Shown: positions 21,104-33,377, numbered from the stretch's first letter. The stretch: DNA of 64,000 bases from Prunus persica (GCF_000346465.2 NC_034009.1:40612053-40676052), one strand, 5' to 3'. Made by a program: numbers and translations. Notes: a model not told the origin generated them from the sequence alone.

Positions 21104-22219
21104 ATGAGGACCTGCATATCTTGCCAGCTCATGTACTCCAAATATCAGGGCAGCGCGTGCAGGCAGTGCTACGAGGACCTCAAGGCCAAGGTCGAGCAGT
21201 GCAACGAGGACCTCAACGCCAAGGTCGAGCAGTGCAACGAGGACCTCAACGCCAAGCTCGCTTTTCTCACGATGCCCCAGCCGGCTTCCTTTTCCGACGT
21301 CGTTCTGTTTGCCGACGACGACGACGAGTACCCCGTACCCGTTCTGGCCCATAAGGCTGTTTTGGTCAGTACCCATTTCGCTAACTTGCTGCTACTTTAC
21401 TTGATCACTTAATTTTTGTTCGAAGTGTAACCTGCCCTGCCCCTCTGTTGTTGCCCACCAGCTGTTCGATCATTTGCTCCAAAGAAACTCCTGGCACAGT
21501 TGGGCAATACTTAGCTAAATTTGATTTGAAATGGCTAAAGGAGTTTTTTTATGTTAATCTTCAATATTTAATTATTTTTTAAAATTTTAAAAAGACTTGG
21601 CTATACAGAAATTGTAGTATTGGAATAATTTGGCCAGAGTAATTTTCTCTCTCTCATGGCTAGCTACTAGCTGGTTTTTGGGGAAAGATTATTATTCTAG
21701 CTGGTTTTTGTTCAATGAACTCTTTGAATTCCTCTTAAATATTATGTATTTTGGCGTTCACTGGATCAGGCGAACCGTTCTCCAGTGTTGAGAGCCATGC
21801 TTGATAATGAGATGAAAGAAAGCCTGAGTGGCACCATCAAGATTGGCGATGTCTCCTACAACGCCCTTCGCGCCTTCGTCAACTTCCTCTACACAGCTGA
21901 GGTATGCCTCGACCAGCAATTGGCCTGTGAGCTCCTTGTAATGTCTGAAAAATACCAGGTGCAGCATCTCAAAGACTTCTGCCAGAAGTTCTTGGTGTCC
22001 AACCTCAACTTGGACAATTCACTTTCGACCTACACCTTTGCGCACCAGCATAACTTTAAGCCGATCATCGACGCAGCCTTGACGCAGATCACAGCCAGCA
22101 TGGACAAGCTTGCTTCCCAGGACGAGTACACGGAGCTGAAGGAGAGAGATCCGGGACTCTTATTAGAAATCTATGAAGCTTATTTTTCCAAACAAGCTGA
22201 CACTACAATGTATATTTGA
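21104..22219 (+). CDS. BTB/POZ domain protein, array copy 3
   Basis: Exons 21104-21364 and 21770-22219 join in phase 0 to give 236 residues. The Cys4 motif is intact (C4, C7, C19, C22). In place of the parental coiled-coil there is a 33-bp in-frame duplication (KVEQCNEDLNA twice), which gives a new helical stretch with two extra cysteines. The BTB core has SDVVLFADDDDEYP, then ANRSPVLRAMLDNEMKESLSG, FVNFLYTAE and KYQVQHLKDFCQKFLVSNL. It ends soon after the final helix (FSKQADTTMYI). It is the open counterpart of copy 2. The acceptor precedes GCGAACC instead of the usual GTGAGCC, changing VS to AN. Confidence 0.87.
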
Positions 22220-24159
22220 GGTCTGACTGTAATTATGCCAAACCTCAGTGGGTCTAAGAGAAATTCCTGCTTAAAAAATATATTTGATAGAATATAAATA
22301 GACTAAAAATAAAGCATAAATTTTATCCCAAGTAATTTTTTTAAAAAAAACTTTTTAAAATTTTACATTTTATTCTTCAATTTTCAAAATCAATAGTCTT
22401 AATTTTTATGCTCAAAGATGAATCAATATCGTCGTTGATTTTTACATAAAGGTTTTCTATTTAAACATCACATTTTTCTTTGTTCACCTCAACTTCTAAT
22501 TTAAATTTTCACAATTTCTAAGAAAACTCCACTATCTTCCCAAACTACTTTTAAATACACCCCAACTGAAAAAATAAAAAATAAGAGTTTTTCCATTTAA
22601 ACCCCACACTTTTCTCTGTTCACTCCAATACTTAAATCATTAAACAATATTGGTAGTATACATGAGAATTTGTCATTTTCACAAGGCTGTTTTTATCATG
22701 TGATTGTTTGGTTTCGTTTTCTAATGACAGTGAAATTCAATGACCACAACATCTTATTTTATTTTTTACCCAACGGAAGGTACAATAATCATCTATAGTT
22801 TACTTTTGAGCATATAAGAAGTCAAGTAAACATAAATTTTTAAATAAAATATTAAAACAACCAAGCAATCAACAAGCCCTTCCATCAGCCAAGCAATCAA
22901 CAAAGGGAAGAGAATAAGATCATTACAGCCAAGCAATCAACAAGTCTTTTCATCAGCTCTCACACAGCTTGTAAAGAGGTAGGTTCCTCAGCATTCTATG
23001 TCTTTAAAAGAGAAGAGTAGAAGAATTTGTATTTTCTAAAACTTAATATGAAGAGTGGTGGGATGTGATGTGTGTATAGATGTATTAGGGTTAAGTATTA
23101 ATTTGAATGAACTTTTTTTATCTTTTTACACAATAATAAAATTTACATTTTAATAATTTAAGTATTAAAGTGAATAAAAAGAAGTACGATATATAAAATC
23201 TCTTTACATATATCTCACACAAAAAGCTAGATATATATAGAAAGCAGTGTGGGGATCCCTTCTAAAGCAAAGTGGCGAACTCCTTCCAGTGGAAGGAGTC
23301 CAATAATTAATAATGACCCAAAAAAAAAAAAAGTGAAAACCCAATGAAGCTACTAATAAAGGCAGAGCAGCAAAATGATCAATGGATAAAATTTTGGCAA
23401 ACTACGCCCCCACATATATGTCCTCAAAAAGAGAAAAAGTCTTCAAATTGGGATAAACTAGAAGTCCATGTACATTGGTTAAAACTCAAGTACCAATTAA
23501 TAGTGAAAAAATTCTTCCACAAATAGAGCCTCACCGTACTTAGTTTCTTTTTCATGATGTTCAACAAGTTGTTTAAAATATAGATATAATTTTTTTTTGG
23601 GGTCAAACTACTTAGGAATGGAAATGAGTTTTCTCACACATAATGCCAGCCAATGTGCCATGAGCGTTCGAATATAATATCATTAATCTAAAAGTTAAAG
23701 TTTTTTTTTCACTCGGCTAGTCCCGTTGACAAAACAAACTAAAAATAAGAAAGGAAACGATACTACAAATAATCCTTTTAAACTTTTAAAAAATGTCATT
23801 TTAATCTTTAAATTTTTTATATCAATCAATATTGTCTTCATTATTATTATTATATTTTAATTTTAATGTGGCAGATGAATCAACATCGTCCTAGATAGAA
23901 AGCAGAATGGCGGGACCCTTCCAAAGCAAAGTGGCCGACTCCTTGCAAAGGAAGGAGATAACCACAGAAAAAGAAAAATGAAAGAGTCCAATGAAGCTAG
24001 ATGGCTACTTATATAAGGCAGGGCCAGGCAGGCAGCACAATGATAAATCGATGAAATTACATTTGCTCTAAATTTCTTCCTCTTGTTTTAATTTTTTATT
24101 TTTGTCAGCATAATATTTCTTCTCTTGTTGTTATTTATCTTTGAGTACCCCAACCCAAC
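22220..24159. other. Spacer before BTB copy 4, with an orphan promoter copy
   Basis: No coding exon is supported. The first kilobase is AT-rich and unremarkable. A copy of the array's upstream module lies at about 23245-23390 (GGGGATCCCTTCTAAAGC...GAAGGAGTCC...CAATGAAGCTAC) but no exon 1 follows it. The module occurs again at about 23890-24060, with a clear TATATAAGG at about 24010, directly ahead of copy 4. Confidence 0.6.
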
Positions 24160-25696
24160 ATGAACATGAGGAGGTGCATATCTTGCAAGGGCGGATATGA
24201 TGCCGGCACCTGCTGCAAGCAGTGCCACGAGGACCTTAAGGCCAAGGTCGCTTTTCTCACGATGTCCCAGCCGGCTTTCTTTTCCGACGTCCTTCTGTTT
24301 GCCTCCTCCGACGAGAACTCTGTACCCATTCCGGCCCATAAGGGCGTTTTGGTCAGTACTCATTTCGCTAACTTGCTGCTACTCTACTTCGTCACTCTTG
24401 TTTTTTTTGTATGTTCAAACATTTCGGTGGCTTTATTTTAATTTATTTTTTACAATAATAATATTCTAATTACTATAAGAGCATCTACAGTGGGAAGTGT
24501 AAATTCGGGGGTGTAAAGTCATTTTTACATCCCTTTTACACTTCCGGGGGGTGTAAATACATTTTTTGCTCCAATGGGAAAATACGTAAATTTAAGATGT
24601 ATAATTGTTTTGTTTGTTTTTCCTCTCTTTTCTCGGGTGGGTCCCGCCTGCAAAAGATGTAAAAATAAATGTAAATGTACATTTTATTTTACATCTCCAT
24701 AATGGTGATGTATATTTACAACCCTTTACATCTCCTTATTGGAGATGATTTCGGTGACAAGGGGTGTATATTTAACATACATCCTCATATACACCCTCTC
24801 ATTGTGGATGCTCTAATGTTCAAAGAAAGACCGAACTTGAACTTGAGTGTAAAGAGCGGGACCTCGTCTGCAACTTTACTTTTATTCCTCCTTATTTAAA
24901 AAGAAAATTTTGAAATGTAAAAACCTTGTTTTTTGTATTAACTTTTAAGGAGTTATTAATATATATATATATATATCTATGTGCACACAAATCAGATTAT
25001 GTGACTTGCAAATGGAGGAATGATTTATCAGTAAACGGGAATATTTTTCATCTTGAATGGTTTTATCTAGCTGGTTTTTGTTCAATGCACTCTTTGAATT
25101 CCTGTTGAGCAATATGTATATTTTGGCTGGCGCTGGATCAGATGAATCGTTCTCCAGTGTTGAAGGCCATGCTTGAGAATGAGATGGAAGAAAGCCTGAG
25201 CAGCACCATCAAGATTGGCGATGTCTCCTACGACACCCTTCGTGCCTTCATCAACTATCTCTATACAGCTGAGGTATGCATTGACCAGCAATTGGCCTGT
25301 GATCTCCTAGTAATGGCTGAAAAATACCAGGTGCAGCATCTCAAAGACTTGTGCCAGAAGTTCTTGGTGGCCAACCTCAACTGGGACAATGCATTTATGA
25401 TCTATACCTTTGCACACCACCATGATGCCAAGCAGATCATCGATGCAGCCTTGGCGTTGATCACAAACAAAATGGACAAGCTTTCTGCCCGGAAGGACTA
25501 TGAGGAGCTCAAGGAGAGAGAACCACGACTTATATTCGAAATATATGAAGCTTATTTCTCCAAACAAGCTAACACTACAAAAAACATCATCAATAGTAGC
25601 GTTCCTTTTTTTGGAAACCCACAGGTTTGTCAGACGAGAGGAACTCAATGTAACGGAGAAAACACTTTTTGCTATTTCCGACCAATAACGCAATGA
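24160..25696 (+). CDS. BTB/POZ domain protein, array copy 4
   Basis: Exons 24160-24351 and 25142-25696 join in phase 0 to give 248 residues. Two in-frame ATGs are near the start; the second (24166, MRRCISC) aligns with the other copies. The N terminus keeps CxxC and a CCxxC motif but lacks the acidic coiled-coil. Exon 2 begins MNRSPVLKAMLENEMEE and carries the full BTB and back-helix region. After FSKQANTT the sequence switches to an unrelated tail (about 40 residues from KNIINSSVPFF), because foreign DNA starts at about 25570. The intron holds a MITE. The gene has a TATATAAGG box about 150 bp upstream and could be expressed. Confidence 0.82.
24479..24813. mobile_element. Tourist-like MITE in the intron of BTB copy 4
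   Basis: The 335-bp segment begins GAGCATCTACAGTGG and ends CATTGTGGATGCTC, imperfect inverted ends. It is flanked by TAA on both sides (24476-24478 and 24814-24816), as expected for PIF/Harbinger-type MITEs. It has no coding capacity. Confidence 0.78.
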
Positions 25697-26940
25697 CATG
25701 TAAAATAACTTTTCCACATATCATTGTATTATTGGCCAAAAATAGCAAAAAAGTACTATCCCCATTATATGTAAGTTTTTTTCCAGTACTACGGGTAGGT
25801 CACTACCCATGACACTTTGGTGAGATTTGTGGTTGTAATAATTGGCTTTTGTCACCATTAATAAAGAAAAGTAGACAACATTATGTTGACTTTCCAGCTG
25901 CCTTTAGACTTATATTTTATTATTATTTTCATCTTTGATTAGGCTAATTATTTTGTGAATTATATATATGTTTTAAATAATTACAATTTCCATTTGATAT
26001 ATTTTAATCGCATAACAACAATAATTCAATTTTTTCCTGATAAGATAATGACAATAATTCTTCGGTAATGCAATTCGTGTATAAAAAAACCAATCTAATA
26101 TTAATATTCAATTAAATATAAATATTATACATGATGGTAATTAAGTAGTACAATACAGAAGCCTAACAAGACCTATATCTAGTACTGCTAATACAAGCCT
26201 TCCTCTTATCCGAACATACAAATGATGAACAATTGAAGTCTCCTCCATCATTACTGTAAATAAATCAAAATGACAACGAAAGAACGCTAAGATTATAAAC
26301 AAAAAGATACAACTAAAATTAGGTGAAAGAGAAATTTTACTATTGGACTATATTTCCATTAAAAAAATTGCAAAAGGAGCATAAAAAATAGAGATATTTA
26401 GTCATATACCTGTTCTTAGCACTAATAATATAGATAAACCCTACACCATTTAATTTATATAAAAAAAAAACAACAAAAAATGATAGGCCCTATTGAATTT
26501 AATTTTGATTATTAAATTACTTTAATGCCCTATTGAGTGTTTTGAGTTTTTTTATGAGATTTTGGGATTAGGTTTATTTTAAGAAATCAATGGTAGTTTT
26601 GCAATTTAAAAGAAGTTAAAAACATTTTTGTTATATTGTAAATGAGTTTTGAGTGTGTTTCTAAAGTCCATTTCATATAGGTTTTTTTACAATTTGGACT
26701 TCTATATTGAGTATAATAGTAAATCCCCTAAAAAAAAATACCATACAGAACCTGCAAAAGGGAAAAACCCATTAAAAAAAAACAAAAATGGAATTTGAAA
26801 GAATCGTTGTTCTTTTAAGAATTCAGAAGTGGGATCGGTGAATACCTCTGGATTGTTGTGGAAGAAACGCTGGTTGCTTTGCCCTGCGTTTCTTGTTTCA
26901 GGAGTCGAACAGCAAAGCAAAGGGCACTATTTGAATCAAA

Positions 26941-26978
<38 letters not shown>

Positions 26979-28215
26979 AGACACTATAGTGACATTGGGA
27001 TAGAGTTTGGAGAGGGATATTTCGAAAATATGATCCAGAGAAGCAAGCCCACTCTAGCTCTCAGATTCGAGATTTGATCTCGCCAACAAATTGATGAACG
27101 AAAGATCTCACACTCCGAGATATCGTGTTCTCCGGTCGAAGGTCACTGAGAGAATGCGAGGTTGATTTATTTTGGTTGGGAGAGAGACCGCTCAGAGAGA
27201 ATGAAGCAGGCCATAGTAAAAAATTAGCCGTGAAAATTACTGTTTTAGATGTTAATCACAATAATTAATTATATATTTAAATAAAAAATGTCACCAAAGT
27301 ATTAAAGTGTTACAGACACTAATTTGTTACTTTAAATTGTCACCAACACAAATTTGGTTACTTTAAAAAGGTGACCTTTGCCTTCTTTTCTTTTATTTTT
27401 TGAGAAATTATATGATTGTATTCATAATTCAGCTAAAAAAGCCACTAGCTACAAGCGCCATTACAATAACGGAGCGGTCTAATATCAAAATTAAGACAAT
27501 CTGGTGTGTCTCCACTAACCATCAGGCAGGATTGAAGAAACTCTGGCATAGGCATCCCAACTAAGATTGCAAACTTAGAATAAAAAAATTAAAAAAAAGA
27601 TAAAGCTTGAAAAAACCAAGCCATAACAATACAAATAAAACTCTCACAAATGAAGGATGAAAAGCTCTCACAAAGGAAAGATGAAGAACTCTCACAAAAA
27701 GAGAGGTGAAAACTACACAGAGAACCCAAAGAGTCTCTGCAACTTATTCCGAACACAAAGAAATTGCAAAAAAGATGGTGGTGGAGATCCGACGTCGAAA
27801 TGCAGATGAAGATCCGACGCTGAGCCGCAGCCACCTATAATGGTTGGATGAAAATCATAACAAAACTAAGACAAATAGAGAAAACCCTTTGTCTCTGAAA
27901 ATGGGGGAAGAGGTGAAAGGAGAAAGAGAAGAGGGGAGAGGGGGGAAGAACAATGGCTTCCTCCCCCTCAAGCAAAATTTCATAATAACACGTCGTTTTC
28001 AGATAATTGTATAGGGTGATATGATGGCCGTCAAGAATATTGACGACATATTAAGAAAACATATAGAGAAAATAGGAGAATGTAAAGAGGTAAAGTCATG
28101 AATGTTTATAAGCTTTAATGGGATAAATCACATTGAAATACATGTAGTATATTTTAATTTTCAAAAGAGCTACATCCATGGCAGCCCTTTTACTGGTTCC
28201 GCCAATGACTATGAG
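25570..28215. other. Inserted non-array DNA after BTB copy 4
   Basis: Homology to other array units stops inside the tail of copy 4 and resumes at about 28218 (matching the flank after copy 2, near 19790), so roughly 2.6 kb has been inserted. The left end reads CACTACAAAAAAC, like a CACTA terminus, but the matching right end was not found. There is a GA run at about 26945-26977 and a run of short repeated motifs at about 27640-27730. No gene is supported. Confidence 0.45.
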
Positions 28216-29142
28216 GATGAATTTTGATTGTTTGTTGTTGTAACTTCATATGACTTGTGATTACCTTTCTGTTTGATCACCATTTCAGTTTGTTTTCAAT
28301 TTTCATTTGTAGAAACACTGAAAATGTGAAGATTGGTCTGGTAACATTTTTCAGTTTTAAAATAAAACTGGTAACACTTTACTACCCTTAAGATTCTCAA
28401 TTTTCAGCCTTTGATAGCTGAAGTTTAGTTTCTGCATCTCTTTCCTAGTGTTTCCGTATGTTTGTTGTATCCCGACTCCATATGATGTGGCATTATTTGT
28501 CAGCTATTTGCATAGAATTTTAATAGCATGGCATGTGTGTTAAATTGTGCATATTTGACCATCCTATTGTGTGCATTTGATAGGAAAAATTCTTTTATAA
28601 ATAGGAGAAATTATTGTATGATACTGGAATACGACTATATAGTATAACTCATCCTAATATGGATAGATTACATGATTAAAATTTCTCACTTTTATGGTAA
28701 CACGAGCTATAATTTTCAATAAATGGAGCCTAACCCTGTCTTCCCCATCTTTCAATATTCCTTGTTTTTTTTTTCTTTTGCAAATATTTTCAAGAAGTTG
28801 TTTAAATAAACTAAAACAACACATGAAATTTTATCATAAGTAATTTTTAAAACTTTTTAAAAGTTATCATTTTATTCTTCAAATTTTTAAATCAATATTG
28901 TCTTTGTGTTTATCCTGGAAGATGATTCAACATCGTCCTTGATTTTTTCATATCTCACACAAAAAGGCTAGATACAGATAGAAGGCAGTGTGGGAGGGCC
29001 CCTTCCGCCTTCCAGAGGAAGGAGTCCAATAATTAATATAGTAACCAAACAAAAAGAAAAGTGAATTAAGCTACTAAAAAGGCAGGGCAGCACGATGATG
29101 AATGCGTGAAATTACATTTGCTTTGAATTTCTTCTCTTCAAC
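28216..29142. other. Array spacer before BTB copy 5
   Basis: This is homologous to the 3' flanks and spacers of other copies. The promoter module is at about 28980-29110, but the TATA position reads GCTACTAAAAAGGCAGGGC, so the TATA seen before copies 4, 6 and 7 is degraded. No additional coding exon is seen. Confidence 0.5.
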
Positions 29143-30119
29143 ATGAGGTGCAAATCTTGCGAGAGCAGCTTCCAAGATTATTACGCCGATACCTGCAAGC
29201 AGTGCCACGAGCACCACAAGGCCAAGGTCGCTTTTCTCGGGGCCACCCACCCGGCTTCCTTCTCCGATGTCGTTCTGTTTGCCTCCGACGACGAGGCCGC
29301 TGGTCCCATCCCGGCCCATAAAGCCGTTTTGGTCAGTACCCATTCCGCCAACTTGCTACTTTACTTCATCACTGTTTTTTTCTCTCAACAATTTGGGGAC
29401 TTCATTTGTATATTTTTAATTTTTTATGAATTGGTTGATTTCTTTGGAGAACTATGTAACAACCTTAATTAGTAAATGTAATGAGAGATGTGATTTATTT
29501 GTAGGTCGATGAATGCTAAATTTGATTGACTTGAAATGGCCAATGCGTTATTATAATTTCTTTGGAAAAACTTGTTTGATTGATTATATATATGAAGGGT
29601 GTTGTGATATTAAAGTTGTTTTGAACAACATGTGTTTTTCAGGTGAGCCGTTCTCCGGTGTTTAGAGCCATGTTTGAGAATGAGATGGAAGAAAGCCTGA
29701 GCGGCACCATCAAGATTGGCGAAGTGTCCTACCGCACCCTTGGTGCCTTTGTCAACTACCTCTACACTGCTGAGGTACGCCTTGACCAGCAATTCGCCTG
29801 TGACCTCTTTGTAATGGCTGAAAAATACCAGGTCCAGCATCTCAAAGACTACTGCCAGACGTTCTTGTTGGCCAACCTCAACTGTGACAATTCACTTTCG
29901 ACCTACACCTTAGCGCACCGGCATAATGCCAAGCAGATCATCGACGCGGCCTTAATAGTGATCACAGACAACATGGACAAGCTTACTTCCCGGAAAGAGT
30001 ACGCCAAGCTCAAGGAGAAAGATCCGCAACTCGTGATCGAAATCTATGAAGCTTTTCTCTCCAGACATTCTTCATTTTCCTGTGTGCGCACGGTTTATTC
30101 CCCGTTTACGTTTCCTTGA
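29143..30119 (+). CDS. BTB/POZ domain protein, array copy 5
   Basis: Exons 29143-29331 and 29643-30119 join in phase 0 to give 221 residues with a short intron. The Cys4 motif is intact (MRCKSC...CKQC) and the acidic coiled-coil is absent. The BTB region runs from SDVVLFASDDEAAGPIPAHKAVL through VSRSPVFRAMFENEMEE, FVNYLYTAEVRLDQQFAC and KYQVQHLKDYCQTFLLANLN. Unusual changes include VSYRTLG, where the parent has VSYDALR. The tail after IYEAFLSR is short and unrelated (HSSFSCVRTVYSPF), similar in style to the tail of copy 7. The reading frame is open, but the degraded TATA leaves expression doubtful. Confidence 0.82.
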
Positions 30120-31102
30120 TATGAAACCGAGCCCCAATTTTCAACAACTTCGGCCTTCACTGTGCTGTAGGTTTTACTTGTTCATGAATAATCAATTTCA
30201 TTTTACTCTAGAGCATTTCCAGACTCCGGCAACGACAGCCAAAAGCCAAATTTGACTTAAAATGCCTAATGAGTTTCTGTAATTACTAGGCACTTGTAAA
30301 TGCTCCTCCAACAATGCTTGTCTTTTTTCTTTTTCTTTTTTTTTTTTGGTTAATCTTCAATATTTAATTATCCTTTAAATTTTTTTTAAAAAGATTGGGA
30401 CATACAAAAATTGTGTTATTGGCTAAAAATATGCTCGAGGAGTTTTTTTTTGGGAGAATTTTAGCTAAAAATGACTTGGGAGTAGTTGGAGCATTAGGCA
30501 ATACTTTCTCCCATCTCTCTTTGGTTCAAGTGTTTTCTCCCTTAGCTAGGCATATTATTTTCTTTAAATATGTCAAGATCTAGTGGTGCTTCTAGTTGTA
30601 TATGGAACATATCTCCTTTTTAGCTTTGGGCTTTTTGTTTCTACTTTCTGGAGGCTTGGGGTTATCTTCTGGAGGAGAAGCCAATGTTGTGACCTGGTGG
30701 AGAAATGATGATGGTGTTGTGATGCTTGTATGAGTGTCTGGGGGAAGATAGTGGATATGCTCTCTTACTGGTACTGTCCTTTTTTTCGAATACTGGCAAA
30801 AGTAGAGTTGTTTGCCGATTGCTGGGTTTGATTTGGTACTAATTTACATGAGAATTATGCTATGTTTGTTTATGTGGTTGGCTTCTAGTGAGTTGGGTTT
30901 AATTTTTTTTTTTTTTTTTTAATGTTGGCTCATTGCTTTAAGCCTTTGTGCTTGTAATGTAACATTTGAGCTATGATTATTTTATATTGGAAGATCAACA
31001 TCGTCCTTTTATCTTTTCATTTCACACAAAGGCGAGAGTGGAGATAGAAATCAAAGTGGCGGGCCCCTTCCAAAGCAAAGCAAAGTGACGGAAACTCCTT
31101 CC
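30120..31102. other. Spacer after BTB copy 5
   Basis: No gene is supported. It has AT-rich sequence, a T run near 30907-30920 and a partial relative of the intron sequence of copies 2, 3 and 9 (CCAAATTTGACTT...). At about 31020-31102 an array promoter module begins and is interrupted by a hAT-like element. Confidence 0.5.
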
Positions 31103-31668
31103 TAGGGATGGCAAAAATTCTCATGGGGGCGAGTACTTATTGGGTTCCCAATTCTAACGGAGGGAGATTTCGGGATCAAATGGGTATCGGGTACGGGGAT
31201 CTCCGAACTTGAAAAATCCCCAACAGGTATGGGGAGGGGATGGTATTAGCGTCCCCATCCCCGAACCCGACTCAAAAATATATATGTTTATATTTAAATA
31301 AATAAATAAATATATAATTATAATATTTATGTTTAACCCTAAGTTAACCTCCCTCTCCTAATTCTCTCTAATCTTCTTTGGAATTTCATATTGAAGTGAT
31401 TTTAAATAGTTGAGTTGAACTTTATAGTTAATTTGGATGTGTTGAATGATAAATATTTAATATGAAACTTAATGTTAAAATGTATAATAAATTTCTTTTT
31501 ATGCAAAAAAATTCGGGGATTCAGGGTGGGTATGGGGATAGTCCCCCAACGGGGACGGGGATAGGAATTCAGCGAAACCTATTAAACGGGGATGGTTTCG
31601 GGGATAGAGAGCGGAAACGAAGATGATATTGTCATATCCGACCCCTACCCGATCCATTGTCATCCCTA
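31103..31668. mobile_element. hAT-like non-autonomous element in an orphan promoter copy
   Basis: The 566-bp element starts TAGGGATGGCAA and ends TTGTCATCCCTA, inverted ends typical of small plant hAT elements. Flanking 8-mers CTCCTTCC (31095-31102) and CTCCTTCT (31669-31676) match at seven of eight positions. The inside has many GGGGAT and CCCCAT blocks and no coding frame. It interrupts the CTCCTTCCAG part of a promoter module that has no exon 1 after it. Confidence 0.85.
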
Positions 31669-32173
31669 CTCCTTCTAGACTCTAGAGGAAAGGGTCCAAT
31701 AATGAAATTTATTATATTTGTAGTCTTCTAATATTACTTACTTGTATTTTTTTTCTCTTTAGAATTTGCAATAAGTTGTTTTAAAATAAAAGATTAAATT
31801 TTATCACAAGTTATTTTTTAAACTTTAAAATTCGAACAAAAATATCAACAACACATAAGTAACTATTCTTAATCAATCTAGCTATAATTTGTTTTAAGAT
31901 CATCTTTATGTATATCATGAAAGAGAATCAACATCATCCTCAATCTTTTCATCTCCTACGTACAGATAGAAAGCAGGGTTGCGGGGCCCTTACAAACCAA
32001 AGTGGCGAACTCCTTCCTCCGGAAGGAGTCCAATAATTAAATAGTAAACCAAAGAAAAAGAAAAGTGAACCGTCCAGTGAAGGTAGCTACTAATATATAA
32101 CGCAGGGCAGGCTGCACAATGATCAATGCATGAAAATTAAAATTACATTTGCTTTAAATTTCTTATCTTCGAC
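31669..32173. promoter_or_regulatory. Spacer and promoter of BTB copy 6
   Basis: The interrupted orphan module continues just after the hAT-like element. A second complete module is at about 31970-32130 with a TATATAA at about 32094-32100, then GCAGGGCAGGCTGCACAATGATC, shared with copies 3, 4 and 7 as the probable transcription start area. Confidence 0.6.
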
Positions 32174-33091
32174 ATGAAGTGCATATCTTGCGAGGGCAGA
32201 TACGACGGAGACGACGCCGGCACTTGCAAGCAGTGCCACGAGGACCACAAGGCCAAGGTTGCTTTTCTCACCACGACCCATCCATCTTCCTTCTCTGACA
32301 TCTTTCTGTTTGCCTCCGACGACAAAGAGGCCGCTAGACCCGTTCCGGCCCACAAGGCCGTTTTGGTCAGTATCCATTCAGCCAACTTGCTACTTTACAT
32401 CATCTCTGATTTTTGTTCCACGATTTCGTGACTATTGTTGTTTATTTCTAGGCAAATCACATGTGCCTAGAAGAAAATATTGTGTGTTTTGTTACGAGTT
32501 ATTTATGTATACGTAGGCGTACGTGTGATGTGAGATGTGATTTATTTGTATGCAGATTAATGATTTATTAGCAAATGTGATTTATATTATGTGTGTTAGG
32601 TGAGCCGTTCTCCGGTGTTGAGAGCTATGCTTGAAAATGAGATGGAAGAAAGCCGGAGCGGCACCATCCAGATTGGCGAAGTGTCCTACGGCGCCCTTTA
32701 TACCTTTGTGAACTACCTATACACAGCTGAGGTATGCCTTGACAAGCAATTGGCATGTGACCTCCTAGTAATGGCTGAAATATACCAGGTGCAACACCTC
32801 AAAAACTACTGCCAGAAGTTCTTGGTGTCCAACCTCAACTTGGACAATTCACTTTTGACGTACACCTTTGCGCACCAGCATAACGCTAAGCCGGTCATCC
32901 ATGCAGCCTTGACGTTGATCATAGACAACATGGACAAACTTACTGCCCGGGAAGAGTACGCTGAACTAAAGGAGAAAGATCCACAACTTGTATTTGAAAT
33001 CTATGAAGCCTATCTCTCTAAACAAGTTAATAAAGCAGCAGCAGAGAAGGCAGTGGCGAAGCTAGAAGCTAATATGTATGAGGGCCAGTAG
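32174..33091 (+). CDS. BTB/POZ domain protein, array copy 6
   Basis: Exons 32174-32365 and 32600-33091 join in phase 0 to give 227 residues. The Cys4 motif is intact (MKCISC...CKQC), the acidic coiled-coil is missing, and KAKVAFL follows directly. The BTB core has SDIFLFASDDKEAARPVPAHKAVL and VSRSPVLRAMLENEMEESRSG, and the back helices end IYEAYLSKQVNKAAAEKA, close to copy 9. The start, the GTCAG donor and the acceptor are the same as in the other copies, and the TATA box upstream is good. This is one of the best candidates in the array for a functional derived gene. Confidence 0.86.
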
Positions 33092-33234
33092 CATAAATGC
33101 AAGATTATATAGAGCTATATCTTAACTAATATTGTAGTTGATGCATAAGAAAAAATTGAGTTTTCATGGAGTTTGGGGGGCTCTGACCATGGCAGGCCTA
33201 TATGTGGCTCCGCCCCTGAGAGAAGGTTTCTTCG
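33092..33234. other. 3' flank of BTB copy 6 with a hAT end remnant
   Basis: The short 3' flank includes GTGGCTCCGCCCCTGAG at about 33203-33219, which resembles one end of another plant hAT element (CAGGGGCGGAGCC type). Its partner end was not found. Confidence 0.4.
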
Positions 33235-33377
33235 CAGTGGCGGATGAATTATGATTGAGGCATTTTTTAGGACAAATAAGTAATTTCCTATCAAATTATT
33301 TAAAACTAATGTTTTCTGGCTTTTCACCTCGAGCTACACACCCCTGTTTTTTGGCTTTCCTCCTCACCCACTTAATT

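Noticed and set aside
27589..27834. Minus-strand frame with repeated Ser-Phe-Cys-Glu-Ser motifs
   Set aside because: It derives from short repeats (CTCTCACAAA type) in an inserted non-genic block; no domain and no splice context.
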